This document shows, one piece after another, positions 1 through 7,997 of a stretch of DNA of 64,000 nucleotides (the first letter of the stretch is position 1; each line of letters opens with the position of its first letter). Location: contig JABLXQ010000031.1 of assembly GCA_013178375.1 (NCBI GenBank), positions 1 to 64,000 of the forward strand, given 5' to 3'. Source of the DNA: Gammaproteobacteria bacterium (lineage in GTDB: Bacteria > Pseudomonadota > Gammaproteobacteria > Pseudomonadales > Ketobacteraceae). The translations under genes and the position numbers were made by a program. The notes under the pieces were generated by a model, which was not told where the DNA came from, made no database searches, and saw nothing but the letters and a program-made list of their open reading frames with translations.

Positions 1-59
1 TCCCACGCTCCCCGAACCCCTTCCCACGCTTCCCGACCCCTTCCCACGCCCCCAAAACC
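1..59. repeat. Short tandem repeat at the window edge, about 20-21 bp unit
   Basis: The heptamer TCCCACG recurs at 1, 22 and 42, each followed by a C-rich stretch (GCTCCCCGAACCCC, then GCTTCCCGACCCC, then GCCCCCAAAACC). This makes nearly three degenerate copies. The array may extend left of the window. It lies just downstream of the VOC gene terminator. No function can be assigned. Confidence 0.6.
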
Positions 60-83
60 AAAAAAGGCGGCTTCTCAGCCGCC
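60..83 (-). terminator. Rho-independent terminator of the VOC-family gene
   Basis: On the minus strand GGCGGCT (77-83) pairs with AGCCGCC (66-72) across a four-base GAGA loop and is followed by a run of T. It lies 15 bases past the stop codon of the VOC gene, which fits an intrinsic terminator for that transcript. Confidence 0.8.
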
Positions 84-98
84 CCCTCTCCCTCCGTC

Positions 99-503
99 TC
101 ACCCCGGTATCGCCGCCGGGTCCATCCAGAACGCCTCCCACACATGCCCGTCCGGGTCCGCCAGCGGGCGGCTGTACATGAACCCCAGATCCTGTTTGGG
201 ATTGATATCCGCCGTACCCCCATTCGCCGCCGCCGCCTTGTTCATGGCATCCACATCCGCCTTGCTGTCCAGCGAGATCGCCAGCAGCACTTCGCTGGAA
301 GTGGACGGCGGAATCGGCCGGCTGGTGAAGGTTTTCCACTTGGCGTGGGTGAGCAGCATGACGTGGATCGCGTCGCTCCATACCATGCAGGCGGCGGTGT
401 CGTCGGTGAATTGGGCGTTGTTGGTGAAGCCGATGGCCGTGTAGAAGGCCTTGGCTTTGGCCAGGTCGGTGACGGGCAGGTTCACGAAGATCATGCGGGG
501 CAT
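99..503 (-). CDS. VOC (glyoxalase/bleomycin-resistance fold) family protein
   Basis: 134-residue single-domain protein of the vicinal oxygen chelate superfamily, in the small PhnB/lactoylglutathione-lyase-like group. The N-terminus MIFVNLPVTDLAKAKAFYTA is the typical first beta-alpha unit, and the C-terminal DPDGHVWEAFWMD carries the conserved late glutamate usually used for metal binding. The start at 503 has a good AAGGAG ribosome binding site. Members include dioxygenases, lyases and antibiotic-binding proteins, so the substrate cannot be named. The gene is monocistronic, divergent from the glycosidase gene, and ends at a clear terminator. Confidence 0.85.
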   Translation of the reverse strand: MPRMIFVNLPVTDLAKAKAFYTAIGFTNNAQFTDDTAACMVWSDAIHVMLLTHAKWKTFTSRPIPPSTSSEVLLAISLDSKADVDAMNKAAAANGGTADINPKQDLGFMYSRPLADPDGHVWEAFWMDPAAIPG

Positions 504-677
504 TGCGGTTCTCCTTGAGGGTGGTTGAAGCAGTGTCAGGCACTGTTAGCCAGTAGTCGAACGCCATTAGGGAATTTCGACAAGGGGCCGCGCCAGTGTT
601 TTTCCATGCGGTTGCCTTTGCCCCTTTTTAAATGGTACTTTCGTGCCACTAACAACAAGAATCAGGGGAAACTCCGC

Positions 678-2840
678 ATGGCTCGTCTGCCCCGCATTAT
701 CCTGGCCGCCTGTTGCGCGCTGGTGGCGGCTGTCGCCCAGGCCACAGGGCCACTTTCTGTCAGCCCCCCGCTTTCCATTGGTAAAAAGACCCTGCACCTG
801 CAGCAGCCCGTCACCGATCCCGTCTTTTACGATGCCAGCGGCCGCGAGGTGGTGTTGCGCGGGTGGAATGTGTCGGGTTCGGTCAAGCTGGCCAGCCGTG
901 GTTTCAAGCCGTTCCTCAACCGCGCCGATGCCGAGCGCAGTTTCCGCCTGATGCGCCAGCACACCGGCGCCAATCTGGTCCGCTTCACGCTGGGCTGGGA
1001 GGGCACGCACCCGCAGGTGGACCAGCTCGACACCGCCTATCTGGACGCCATCGCCGAACAGATGAAAGCCGCGATCCACGAAAACATGTTCGTGTTTCTC
1101 GATTACCACACCGATCTGTATTCCCGTTACCTGTTCGAAGCCAGCGACACGTTCACCGGCAATGGCGCGCCGCGCTGGATCATCGAGGGCGGCGACTACA
1201 ACCGCTTCGCCCGTTGCACGGTGCTCTGCTTCAACTGGAGCATGCACAACGTGATCAATCCCCGCGTGCGCCAGGCTTATCGCGCGTTCTGGGACAACTC
1301 GCCCATTTACACGCCTGTCGGCGAGCGCCATGTGCAGGACGAATTCCTGTGGCAGTTGCGACAAAGCCTGCTGTATCTGCGCACGCAATTCACGCCGCAG
1401 GAACTGGATTTTATAGTCGGCCTGCAACCGTTCAACGAACCCAATTATGGCAAGGGCCACATTGATCTGGCCGATGAGTTCGACAATAAAAAGCTCTGGC
1501 CCTTTTACCGCCGCGTACGCGAGGTGATGGATGAAACCGGCTGGCAACAGCAGCTGGTGTTCGCCGAGCCGCTGGTGTTCTGGGATACCAACGCCGGCTT
1601 TTTCACGCCGCCTACCGGCGGCCATTACCTGCGTGATATTCCAGCGCAAGGTTTTGTGTTCGCGCCCCATTTCTACGACGCCGCACGCATGGGCGTGACC
1701 AATCTGAACCGGGTGGAAAACGCGGAGTATTTTCCCAATCTGGACCGCATCCGCGCCGAGACGCGTTTCCTGAATATGCCGGTGGTGCTGGGGGAGTTCG
1801 GCATGTGGCTGCACAATGCCAGCGGCGGTGCGAAGGATTATTACCGCATCGTCAACGGCACGTATCAGGCGATGGAAGCCAGTGATATTCAGCGCCCGCA
1901 CAAAGACCGGCGCCTGGATTTTTACACGCTGCCGGTGTCCGGCACCCAGTGGCACTGGGATATCTACAAGGATCAGCACGAGGAATTGCGCAACGGCAAT
2001 CCGGATCATGTGGTGCGCGATGGCGATGGCTGGAACGGCGAGAATTTTTCCGCCATCAAGGGTGATGAGCTGACAGTAAATGCGCCGGTGATCGGCCGTG
2101 TGTATCCGCGTGCCGTGCAGGGGCGGCTGGTGAACTTTTTCTATCAGCCTTTGGCACGGGACGGCGCGGGCAGAATCATGGACTGGGCCGCCATCGACAC
2201 CCACGGCCAGCGTTATTTTGTGAATACCGCCTTTGCGCTGCTCACTTGGCAGGGCACACATTCGTCACTGCCCACCGAGATTTTTCTGCCGCAGCGGTTT
2301 ACACCTGAGCGGGTGACGGTAATCACGGATCAGGGGATTCTGCTGCCGGGCGAAGCCAGTGCGCAGATGTCAATCGAGCAGGATATGCCGCAAGACAGCA
2401 GCGGCGGTTATCGCCTGCAGATACAAGCCGATTCATCCAGCGACACCGATCTGCATTTCGCGCTGGTGGTGCTGGATGCGGATTTGGACGGCAATAAGCT
2501 GCAAACGCTGCAACAGCAACTGCAGGATGATATCAACCAGCAACGCCATCCGGTGCTGCTGACCGGCACCATGAATGGCCAGCAATATCCGCCCGATCCA
2601 CCGCAGGAAGAAGCTGTGCAGGTGACAGTCAAAACCACTCAATTCCTGCTGTTCCGTCAAGTGGTGCTGCAATGGCACAGCCCCACGCCGGTGACGTTGT
2701 TCAAGGGTGAAAAGGCGATTCATCAGGGTGAGGCGGACGGGCAGAAAGTGCTGTTCTCGCTGGTGGGATTCGGTGACCGCTTCCGTGTCTGCCAGCGCGA
2801 TCAGCCGCAACAGTGCAGCCGCACGCTGGCGTTCCACTGA
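678..2840 (+). CDS. Secreted GH5 glycoside hydrolase, endoglycoceramidase-like
   Basis: About 720 residues. I start at ATG 678 rather than the upstream in-frame codons because AGGGG lies nine bases before it and the result begins with a signal peptide (about residues 1-23, ending AQA). Residues 45-450 look like a GH5 (beta/alpha)8 barrel. The motif LDYHTDLYSR (about 141-150) followed by GNGAPRW resembles the HQD-type motif of endoglycoceramidases (GH5_28/29). QPFNEP places the acid/base at about E254 and GEFG the nucleophile at about E373. The last 270 residues probably form beta-rich accessory domains. It is likely exported and may act on glycolipids or glucans; the substrate is inferred from motif likeness only. 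It stands alone with no sugar transporter beside it. Confidence 0.75.
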   Translation: MARLPRIILAACCALVAAVAQATGPLSVSPPLSIGKKTLHLQQPVTDPVFYDASGREVVLRGWNVSGSVKLASRGFKPFLNRADAERSFRLMRQHTGANLVRFTLGWEGTHPQVDQLDTAYLDAIAEQMKAAIHENMFVFLDYHTDLYSRYLFEASDTFTGNGAPRWIIEGGDYNRFARCTVLCFNWSMHNVINPRVRQAYRAFWDNSPIYTPVGERHVQDEFLWQLRQSLLYLRTQFTPQELDFIVGLQPFNEPNYGKGHIDLADEFDNKKLWPFYRRVREVMDETGWQQQLVFAEPLVFWDTNAGFFTPPTGGHYLRDIPAQGFVFAPHFYDAARMGVTNLNRVENAEYFPNLDRIRAETRFLNMPVVLGEFGMWLHNASGGAKDYYRIVNGTYQAMEASDIQRPHKDRRLDFYTLPVSGTQWHWDIYKDQHEELRNGNPDHVVRDGDGWNGENFSAIKGDELTVNAPVIGRVYPRAVQGRLVNFFYQPLARDGAGRIMDWAAIDTHGQRYFVNTAFALLTWQGTHSSLPTEIFLPQRFTPERVTVITDQGILLPGEASAQMSIEQDMPQDSSGGYRLQIQADSSSDTDLHFALVVLDADLDGNKLQTLQQQLQDDINQQRHPVLLTGTMNGQQYPPDPPQEEAVQVTVKTTQFLLFRQVVLQWHSPTPVTLFKGEKAIHQGEADGQKVLFSLVGFGDRFRVCQRDQPQQCSRTLAFH

Positions 2841-2864
2841 CAAAAATTTTAAGGCTGAAGCGCA

Positions 2865-3845
2865 TCAATTGTGATTGATGATGCTGTGCCGCTGCTGATC
2901 GCAATCGTACCACTTGCGTTTCGGATCGATATTGAGCCCGGTGATGGATTCCAGCACTGGCTGCAACCGCGCATTACTGGCGGCATCATTGTGGGTGACA
3001 TCCATGGACTGGAACAGCAGATCGTGGCGGGTGATACCACCCATGGCATTGCGCACGCCGCTCTTTTTCATCTCTTCCAGCGGAGCGGGCCGGTAACGCA
3101 ACAGCACGTCGATATCCTTGCAGTCGCCATCGCGGTTGGCATTGCAACGTTGCCGCGCCGCCTCCAGCCAGTTTTTCAGTTCGGTGCAACTCTGGTTGTA
3201 TTCCTGCCGGCACAGGGGTTCGTTCGTCACTTCATCGCAGAAAAATCCGTGGCTGGACAGGCAGGCCCAGTCCTGCGCCGACACCGATTCCCGCAGCGGC
3301 AACGGCCGGCTCACATCGCGGCGGCCCAGCATCACCGGGCGGTTGTCGAGAAAATAAAACGGGGAATCGCATTTATCCACCAGGTGGCGGTCTTCGCAAT
3401 CCTGCAGGCGGCAAACTTTCCAGTAATAAACGTCCCAGCAGTGGGTGCCGTACCGCAATTTGCAGACGTAATCCTGCTGCGGGGTGAAACATAACCCCAC
3501 CACGCTTTCGCAAATGTCGACGCGATTGGTGTCGATGCCGGCTGCGGATGTCGATGTCGTGGCGGCTGGCGCCGGAGTGCTGGTGTTTGCAGGGGATACC
3601 GGATCACCCAGCACCTGCTGCTTCCATTCCTGCGCGGTTGCCGGCTGGGTCAGTTCCACGCCCATTTTTTCGGTGTTGGGCGTGACGGTTTCGGTGGAGT
3701 GATCTTCGGGTTTTTCATCGGAGTAATGCACGTTGCCGCGTTCGTCGGTCCATTTGTAGATTTCGGCGCGGGCGGTGTTCACCGGCAAACTGAAGGCGAG
3801 CACACCGAGCAACATCAACAGCACCGGAACGCGCAGCTTCCACAT
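2865..3845 (-). CDS. Cysteine-rich exported DUF4124 protein
   Basis: 326 residues with an N-terminal signal peptide (about 1-27, ending TARA). Next comes the DUF4124 signature EIYKWTDERGNVHYSDEKP (about 28-46), a short beta-sheet module common in proteobacterial envelope proteins. A Thr/Ala/Pro-rich linker follows, then about 200 residues with some 14 cysteines, including paired VDIC..GLC, YVC..THC, KVC..QDC and FFC..PLC spacings. The even count and periplasmic export suggest disulfide bonding. Function is unknown and I recognise no further family. The ribosome site GGAGAGG precedes ATG 3845. It is convergent with the GH5 gene, and the 24-base gap between them holds no obvious terminator. Confidence 0.75.
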   Translation of the reverse strand: MWKLRVPVLLMLLGVLAFSLPVNTARAEIYKWTDERGNVHYSDEKPEDHSTETVTPNTEKMGVELTQPATAQEWKQQVLGDPVSPANTSTPAPAATTSTSAAGIDTNRVDICESVVGLCFTPQQDYVCKLRYGTHCWDVYYWKVCRLQDCEDRHLVDKCDSPFYFLDNRPVMLGRRDVSRPLPLRESVSAQDWACLSSHGFFCDEVTNEPLCRQEYNQSCTELKNWLEAARQRCNANRDGDCKDIDVLLRYRPAPLEEMKKSGVRNAMGGITRHDLLFQSMDVTHNDAASNARLQPVLESITGLNIDPKRKWYDCDQQRHSIINHN

Positions 3846-3872
3846 AATTGCCTCTCCTTACTCGTCCACCCG

Positions 3873-4787
3873 TTACTCGTCCACCGTCTCACCCGCATTC
3901 AGCGCCTTGCAGCGCCCCAGCAGCAACTCCACCAGACAGCGGGTCGCAGGCCCCGCGCCGTCGCGATCCTTGTAGATCAGGTACAGCTGGGCAACGCGGT
4001 TGCCGCCTTCACTCAAGGGTAGCGGCTGCAGCGTGCCCTGCGCCAGTTCGCGGGCGATCTGCAGGCGCGGAATCCAGGCAAAGCCCAGCCCGCTGGCCAG
4101 GGCGCGGATGGCGGTGGTCATGTTGCTGACGGTCCAGCGCTGCTCTGCTTCCAGCCAGGGGGCGCTGAAGCGGCGCTGGGCACCGGAATCGCGGGTGACG
4201 ATCTGGCGGTGCTGTTTCAGATCCTGCAGGGTCACCGGCCGCCCCAGCTGGTGCAGCGGATGGGCGGGATTGGCCACGCAGCTGAATTCCACCTGCAGCA
4301 ACGGCTCGCCGACAAAGCCCTGCGGCACCAGCGACGACACCAGCAGGTCCACCGCGCCGGCCAGCAACAGGTCATGGCCGCCGGACAGCACTTCCTCCGC
4401 CAGTTCCACCCGGGTATCGGGGAAGCGCTCGGAAAACGTCGCCAGCAGGCACAGCAGTTCGTCGTAGGGAAAGATCACGTCGATGGCCAGATTCACCACC
4501 GGCTCGATGCCCTGGGCCAGATTGCCCGCCACTTTTTCCAGCAGCAGGGCGTTTTCCACCAGCTGGCGCGAGCGCCGCAGCAGCACCTCGCCCGCCTCGG
4601 TCAGCCGCGCCTTGCGGCCACTGACCGCCAGCACTTTCACGCCCAGCAAGTGCTCCAGTTTCTGCACCGCGTAGCTGAGGGTGGATTGGCTCTTGTTCAG
4701 GGCTTCGGCGGCCTGGGCATAACCGCCGTATTCCACCACCGCATGGAAGGCACGCCACTGTTCCAGGGTAATCCGGGGCGCATTCAT
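3873..4787 (-). CDS. LysR-family transcriptional regulator
   Basis: 304 residues. The N-terminal winged helix-turn-helix (about 5-65) reads LEQWRAFHAVVEYGGYAQAAEALNKSQSTLSYAVQKLE, cited here in pieces: LEQWRAFHAVVEYGG, then AQAAEALNKSQSTLSYAV. It is followed by the usual effector-binding domain (about 90-295). Regulators of this type bind T-N11-A boxes in the divergent promoter and respond to a small ligand. It is divergent from an azoreductase-pirin-DoxX operon and most likely controls it, plausibly in response to quinones or electrophiles. The ligand is not deducible. Confidence 0.92.
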   Translation of the reverse strand: MNAPRITLEQWRAFHAVVEYGGYAQAAEALNKSQSTLSYAVQKLEHLLGVKVLAVSGRKARLTEAGEVLLRRSRQLVENALLLEKVAGNLAQGIEPVVNLAIDVIFPYDELLCLLATFSERFPDTRVELAEEVLSGGHDLLLAGAVDLLVSSLVPQGFVGEPLLQVEFSCVANPAHPLHQLGRPVTLQDLKQHRQIVTRDSGAQRRFSAPWLEAEQRWTVSNMTTAIRALASGLGFAWIPRLQIARELAQGTLQPLPLSEGGNRVAQLYLIYKDRDGAGPATRCLVELLLGRCKALNAGETVDE

Positions 4788-4854
4788 TCGAATTATTCGA
4801 TCCTTATGGCCGATTTATTCTAATTTTAATCCCAATTTTTCGAATTAATATAGA
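4786..4854. promoter_or_regulatory. Divergent LysR/azoR control region with repeated TTCGAATTA
   Basis: The AT-rich gap carries TTCGAATTA at 4787-4795 (over the LysR start codon) and again at 4839-4847. The second copy abuts TATAGA (4849-4854), a likely -10 for the azoreductase operon, which has only a poor -35. Paired boxes with a weak -35 are typical of LysR-activated promoters. The binding role is inferred. Confidence 0.45.
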
Positions 4855-4906
4855 TCTCATGCAAGACAAATCAGCCAGCCAACACGAATCAGCAAGGAGA
4901 ACGCCC

Positions 4907-5509
4907 ATGAACCTGTTACACATCAGCAGCAGCCTGTTCGGCGCCGACGGCAAATCCAGCCAGCTTTCCCGCCACTTCATCGAGCAGTTCCAGGCCCAGA
5001 ATGCGGGCGGCAAGGTGACTGAGCGCGATCTGGCGGCCAATCCCGTGCCTCACCTGGATCTGACCCGGCTGCAGGCGAACCTGACTGCGCCCGAACAGCG
5101 CACCGCCGAACAACAGGCCCTGGCCACCCTGGCGGACGAACTGATCGGCGAACTGCAGACCCACGACGTGCTGGTGCTGAGCGTGCCCATGTACAACTTC
5201 GGCATTCCGTCGACACTGAAAGCCTGGATCGACCATGTGGCCCGCGCCGGCATCACCTTCAAGTACACCGCCACCGGCCCGGTGGGTCTGCTGAAGAACA
5301 AGAAGGCGTATGTGATGGCAGCGCGGGGTGGCGCCTATCAGGGCACTGCTGCCGACACCCAGACGCCTTACCTGAAAACCTTTTTGAGTTTCATTGGCAT
5401 CGACGACGTGACCTTCGTCTACGCCGAAAAACTCAACATGAACGCCGACCAGCAGCCGCAGATCCTGGCGGATGCAAAGGCCGAGATCGACAAGCTCATC
5501 AGCCAGTGA
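4907..5509 (+). CDS. azoR: FMN-dependent NADH-azoreductase / NAD(P)H quinone reductase
   Basis: 200 residues from ATG 4907, which has AAGGAG seven bases upstream and gives the length usual for AzoR. It has the flavodoxin-like fold: LLHISSSLFGADGKSSQLS forms the FMN phosphate loop (about 3-21), and VPMYNFGIPSTLKAWIDHV (about 94-112) is the AzoR family signature. The enzyme reduces quinones and azo compounds by two electrons using NAD(P)H, which protects the cytoplasm from quinone stress. It is the first gene of an apparent operon with pirin and DoxX, divergent from the LysR regulator. Confidence 0.92.
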   Translation: MNLLHISSSLFGADGKSSQLSRHFIEQFQAQNAGGKVTERDLAANPVPHLDLTRLQANLTAPEQRTAEQQALATLADELIGELQTHDVLVLSVPMYNFGIPSTLKAWIDHVARAGITFKYTATGPVGLLKNKKAYVMAARGGAYQGTAADTQTPYLKTFLSFIGIDDVTFVYAEKLNMNADQQPQILADAKAEIDKLISQ

Positions 5510-5552
5510 AGCGTGATTAACTGAACCACCCAACCGCGAACAGGAGGACACC

Positions 5553-6425
5553 ATGAACAGCAGCGCTAAAGTCAGCAGCGTCATTGTCAGCCGCATTCCG
5601 GCCCGCGCCGCCTCCGATGGCGACGGCGTGAAAATCAAGCGGGTGATCCCCATCGCCGGTTTCGGCCAGACCGATCCGTTCCTGATGCTGGATGAAATCC
5701 GCTCCGACGACGCCAGCGATTACAGCGGCGGTTTTCCTTCGCACCCGCATCGCGGTTTCGAAACCGTCACATACATGCGCCAGGGCGTGCTGGAACACCA
5801 GGACCACATGGGCAATCGCGGCGTCATCGCCAGCGGCGGCGCGCAGTGGATGACCGCCGGGCGCGGCGTGATCCACTCGGAAATGCCATTGCAGAAGGAC
5901 GGCGCCTTTCACGGCTTCCAGCTATGGCTGAACCTGCCCGCCAGCGAAAAACTGCGGCCGGCGGAATACCACAACCTGGAGCCGGACATGATTCCCGTCG
6001 CGCAGTCGGGCGAACACCGGGTTGCCGTGCTGGGCGGACGTTTCCGCATTGGCAATGATGTGATCACCGGCCCGGTGGGACATCCGGACGGCAATGGTCG
6101 CGCCACCGATCCGCATATCTGGGACATCGAACTGAACGGCACGCAGCCGCTGACTTTCCAGCTGGATGGACACCTGCACGCCAATCTGTTCCTGTATGAC
6201 GGCAAGGCCAGCGTGAATGGCGAAGCGCTTTTCGAAGATGCGCTGACGCAGCTGAAACCGGGCGCGGCGTTGACGCTGAACACCGATGGTCATGCCAAGC
6301 TGTTGCTGCTGGCGGGTAAACCGCTGAAGGAACCGGTGGTGCAATACGGGCCATTCGTGATGAACAACCGCGAACAGATTGAACAGGCAATACGGGATTA
6401 TCAGGCAGGCACTTTAACCAATTGA
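5553..6425 (+). CDS. Pirin family protein (probable quercetinase-like cupin)
   Basis: 290 residues with the two-cupin pirin architecture. The metal site is visible as HPHRGFETVTY (about 64-74) with a later H and E in GRGVIHSEMP (about 104-113). Bacterial pirins such as E. coli YhhW have quercetin 2,3-dioxygenase activity, while others modulate enzymes or respond to oxidative stress. The AGGAGGACACC ribosome site is strong. It lies 43 bases after azoR and just before doxX, so it is probably co-transcribed and part of the same aromatic/quinone stress response. Confidence 0.92.
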   Translation: MNSSAKVSSVIVSRIPARAASDGDGVKIKRVIPIAGFGQTDPFLMLDEIRSDDASDYSGGFPSHPHRGFETVTYMRQGVLEHQDHMGNRGVIASGGAQWMTAGRGVIHSEMPLQKDGAFHGFQLWLNLPASEKLRPAEYHNLEPDMIPVAQSGEHRVAVLGGRFRIGNDVITGPVGHPDGNGRATDPHIWDIELNGTQPLTFQLDGHLHANLFLYDGKASVNGEALFEDALTQLKPGAALTLNTDGHAKLLLLAGKPLKEPVVQYGPFVMNNREQIEQAIRDYQAGTLTN

Positions 6426-6448
6426 AACCATCACCGAGGAGACAAGCA

Positions 6449-6841
6449 ATGAAACCATTAATGGATCTGTTTGAACTGGGCGGGCGTGTGTTTATCGCGC
6501 TGATATTCGTCGTGGCCGGCTACAGCAAAATCGGCGGCTATGCAGGCACGGCCGCTTACATGGAATCCACTGGAGTACCCAGCCTGCTGTTGCCGCTGGT
6601 AATCGCGCTGGAACTGGGGGGCGGCCTGCTGATCATCGCCGGCTTCCAGACCCGTATCGTGGCATTCCTGATGTCTGGCTTCTGTCTACTGTCCGCCGCG
6701 CTGTTCCACAACAACTTCGCCGACCAGATGCAGTCGATTCTGTTCATGAAAAACATCGCCATCGCCGGCGGCTTCCTGTTCCTGGTGGTGCACGGCGCCG
6801 GCACCTTCAGCGTCGATGGCAAACTGAGAAAATCGGCCTGA
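6449..6841 (+). CDS. DoxX family membrane protein
   Basis: 130 residues with four predicted transmembrane helices (about 8-30, 45-65, 68-90, 100-120). The DoxX pattern is clear in LFELGGRVFIALIFVVAGYS and LGGGLLIIAGFQTRIVAF. I choose ATG 6449 because GAGGAG lies seven bases upstream; an in-frame upstream start would overlap the pirin stop codon. DoxX proteins are associated with respiratory or redox-stress functions but have no agreed biochemical role. It is the last gene of the azoR-pirin-doxX operon and is followed by an intrinsic terminator. Confidence 0.9.
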   Translation: MKPLMDLFELGGRVFIALIFVVAGYSKIGGYAGTAAYMESTGVPSLLLPLVIALELGGGLLIIAGFQTRIVAFLMSGFCLLSAALFHNNFADQMQSILFMKNIAIAGGFLFLVVHGAGTFSVDGKLRKSA

Positions 6842-6853
6842 TACCGCGGCCAC

Positions 6854-6890
6854 AAAAAAGGGCGCAATCCACTGCGCCCTTTTTCTTTTT
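6854..6890 (+). terminator. Intrinsic terminator after doxX
   Basis: GGGCGCA (6860-6866) and TGCGCCC (6873-6879) form a seven-pair stem with a six-base loop, preceded by six A and followed by a T-rich run. The symmetric A/T tracts could also serve the convergent DUF2167 gene. Confidence 0.85.
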
Positions 6891-6926
6891 TCAGATCGTA
6901 TTCAGATCGTCAATTCAATCCCAGTT

Positions 6927-7868
6927 TCACGCCTTGTTGCGCTTGAACAGCCGGCCAAACAGCACCGCAATACCGCCCAGGATCACCACGCCGAATTTTT
7001 TCAGGAACACCAGCCCCAGCGCCAGGAAACCGGTTTTCGCCAGCACCTTGCCCGCCACCAGACCACCGATACCGTATGCCGCCATCTTGTCGTATTCCGG
7101 ATCAAACTGGTCGTAGCGGAAGCCGTCGTTGAACTCGGCCATCGCCAGCACCGTGTCGCGGTTGCGCTCGATTTCCGGCAACTGCTCCATGTCGGCAATG
7201 AAATTCATCAGCAAATAGCCTTTGCGCCCCAGCACACGGATGTTGTAGTTCAGCGTGTTTTCTTCCGCCTCACCGAATTTCAGTTCCTGGGCCCAATGCA
7301 GCTTGTGACTGGCGCTATCGTAGTAAGGCTGCGCGGCCCAACCGATCAACTCGATCGCCTCGTAACCGGAATTGACGCGATTTTCGTTATCGGCAGCCGT
7401 GTCTTCCTTCATATCCTGCAGCAATGCGTTGAAATCCATTTCATGGGCATCCTCGTCGGACACATAGCCGTCCTCGCTGTATTCGATGGTGACGCCCCAG
7501 GCCCCCTTGTCGACCGGCGTGAACTCAGCGGGAAACAACATGCCCAGGGTTTTCTGGCCCGCAGGATTGCCCCAGGCTTCAGCCAGCACCCGTTCGGTGT
7601 CTTCGGGCGACAGGTAATAGAAATTGTCCGGTACCGTGATTTTCGCCACGCCGTCCGGCAACTGGATTTCGCCTTTCTGCAAATTCAGGCTGCCAACAAA
7701 TTTTGTGGCCCAGGCGATGTACTGTGTTTCTTCTTCGGTGAGGGCCGGCGCGGCCGGTTCCGCGGCAGCGGCTTCGGACGCAGGTGCCGCCATGACCAGA
7801 GGACTCGTGAAGCTGACAACCGACATGACAGATGCGGCCAGCAGCGGCAGCAACCAGCGTGATTTCAT
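6927..7868 (-). CDS. DUF2167 family membrane-anchored protein
   Basis: 313 residues from ATG 7868, which has GGAGA nearby and yields a signal peptide (about 1-27, ending VMA). The body matches DUF2167 proteins: a YYLSPEDTERVLAEAWGNP block, then GMLFPAEFTPVDKGAWGVT and the repeated soluble core. One or two hydrophobic helices close the C-terminus (about 270-305, ending LFGRLFKRNKA). It is thus exported and anchored in the inner membrane by its C-terminal end. The function of the family is unknown. It is transcribed away from the dienelactone hydrolase gene with a gap of about 130 bases. Confidence 0.85.
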   Translation of the reverse strand: MKSRWLLPLLAASVMSVVSFTSPLVMAAPASEAAAAEPAAPALTEEETQYIAWATKFVGSLNLQKGEIQLPDGVAKITVPDNFYYLSPEDTERVLAEAWGNPAGQKTLGMLFPAEFTPVDKGAWGVTIEYSEDGYVSDEDAHEMDFNALLQDMKEDTAADNENRVNSGYEAIELIGWAAQPYYDSASHKLHWAQELKFGEAEENTLNYNIRVLGRKGYLLMNFIADMEQLPEIERNRDTVLAMAEFNDGFRYDQFDPEYDKMAAYGIGGLVAGKVLAKTGFLALGLVFLKKFGVVILGGIAVLFGRLFKRNKA

Positions 7869-7997
7869 TGGGATTCTCCGTGTTATATCGCTGATGAATA
7901 GAGTCCATGGCGGCAGCGTCAAAACGTCTGCCCGCCTCTGTATATGTAGCAAATCCGGCGGCGCCTTTTTTCAGCGTAGCCCTGTATCAGGCAACCT

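Noticed and set aside
567-2261. 564-codon open frame opposite the GH5 gene
   Set aside because: Antisense shadow; the plus-strand frame has a signal peptide and GH5 catalytic motifs.
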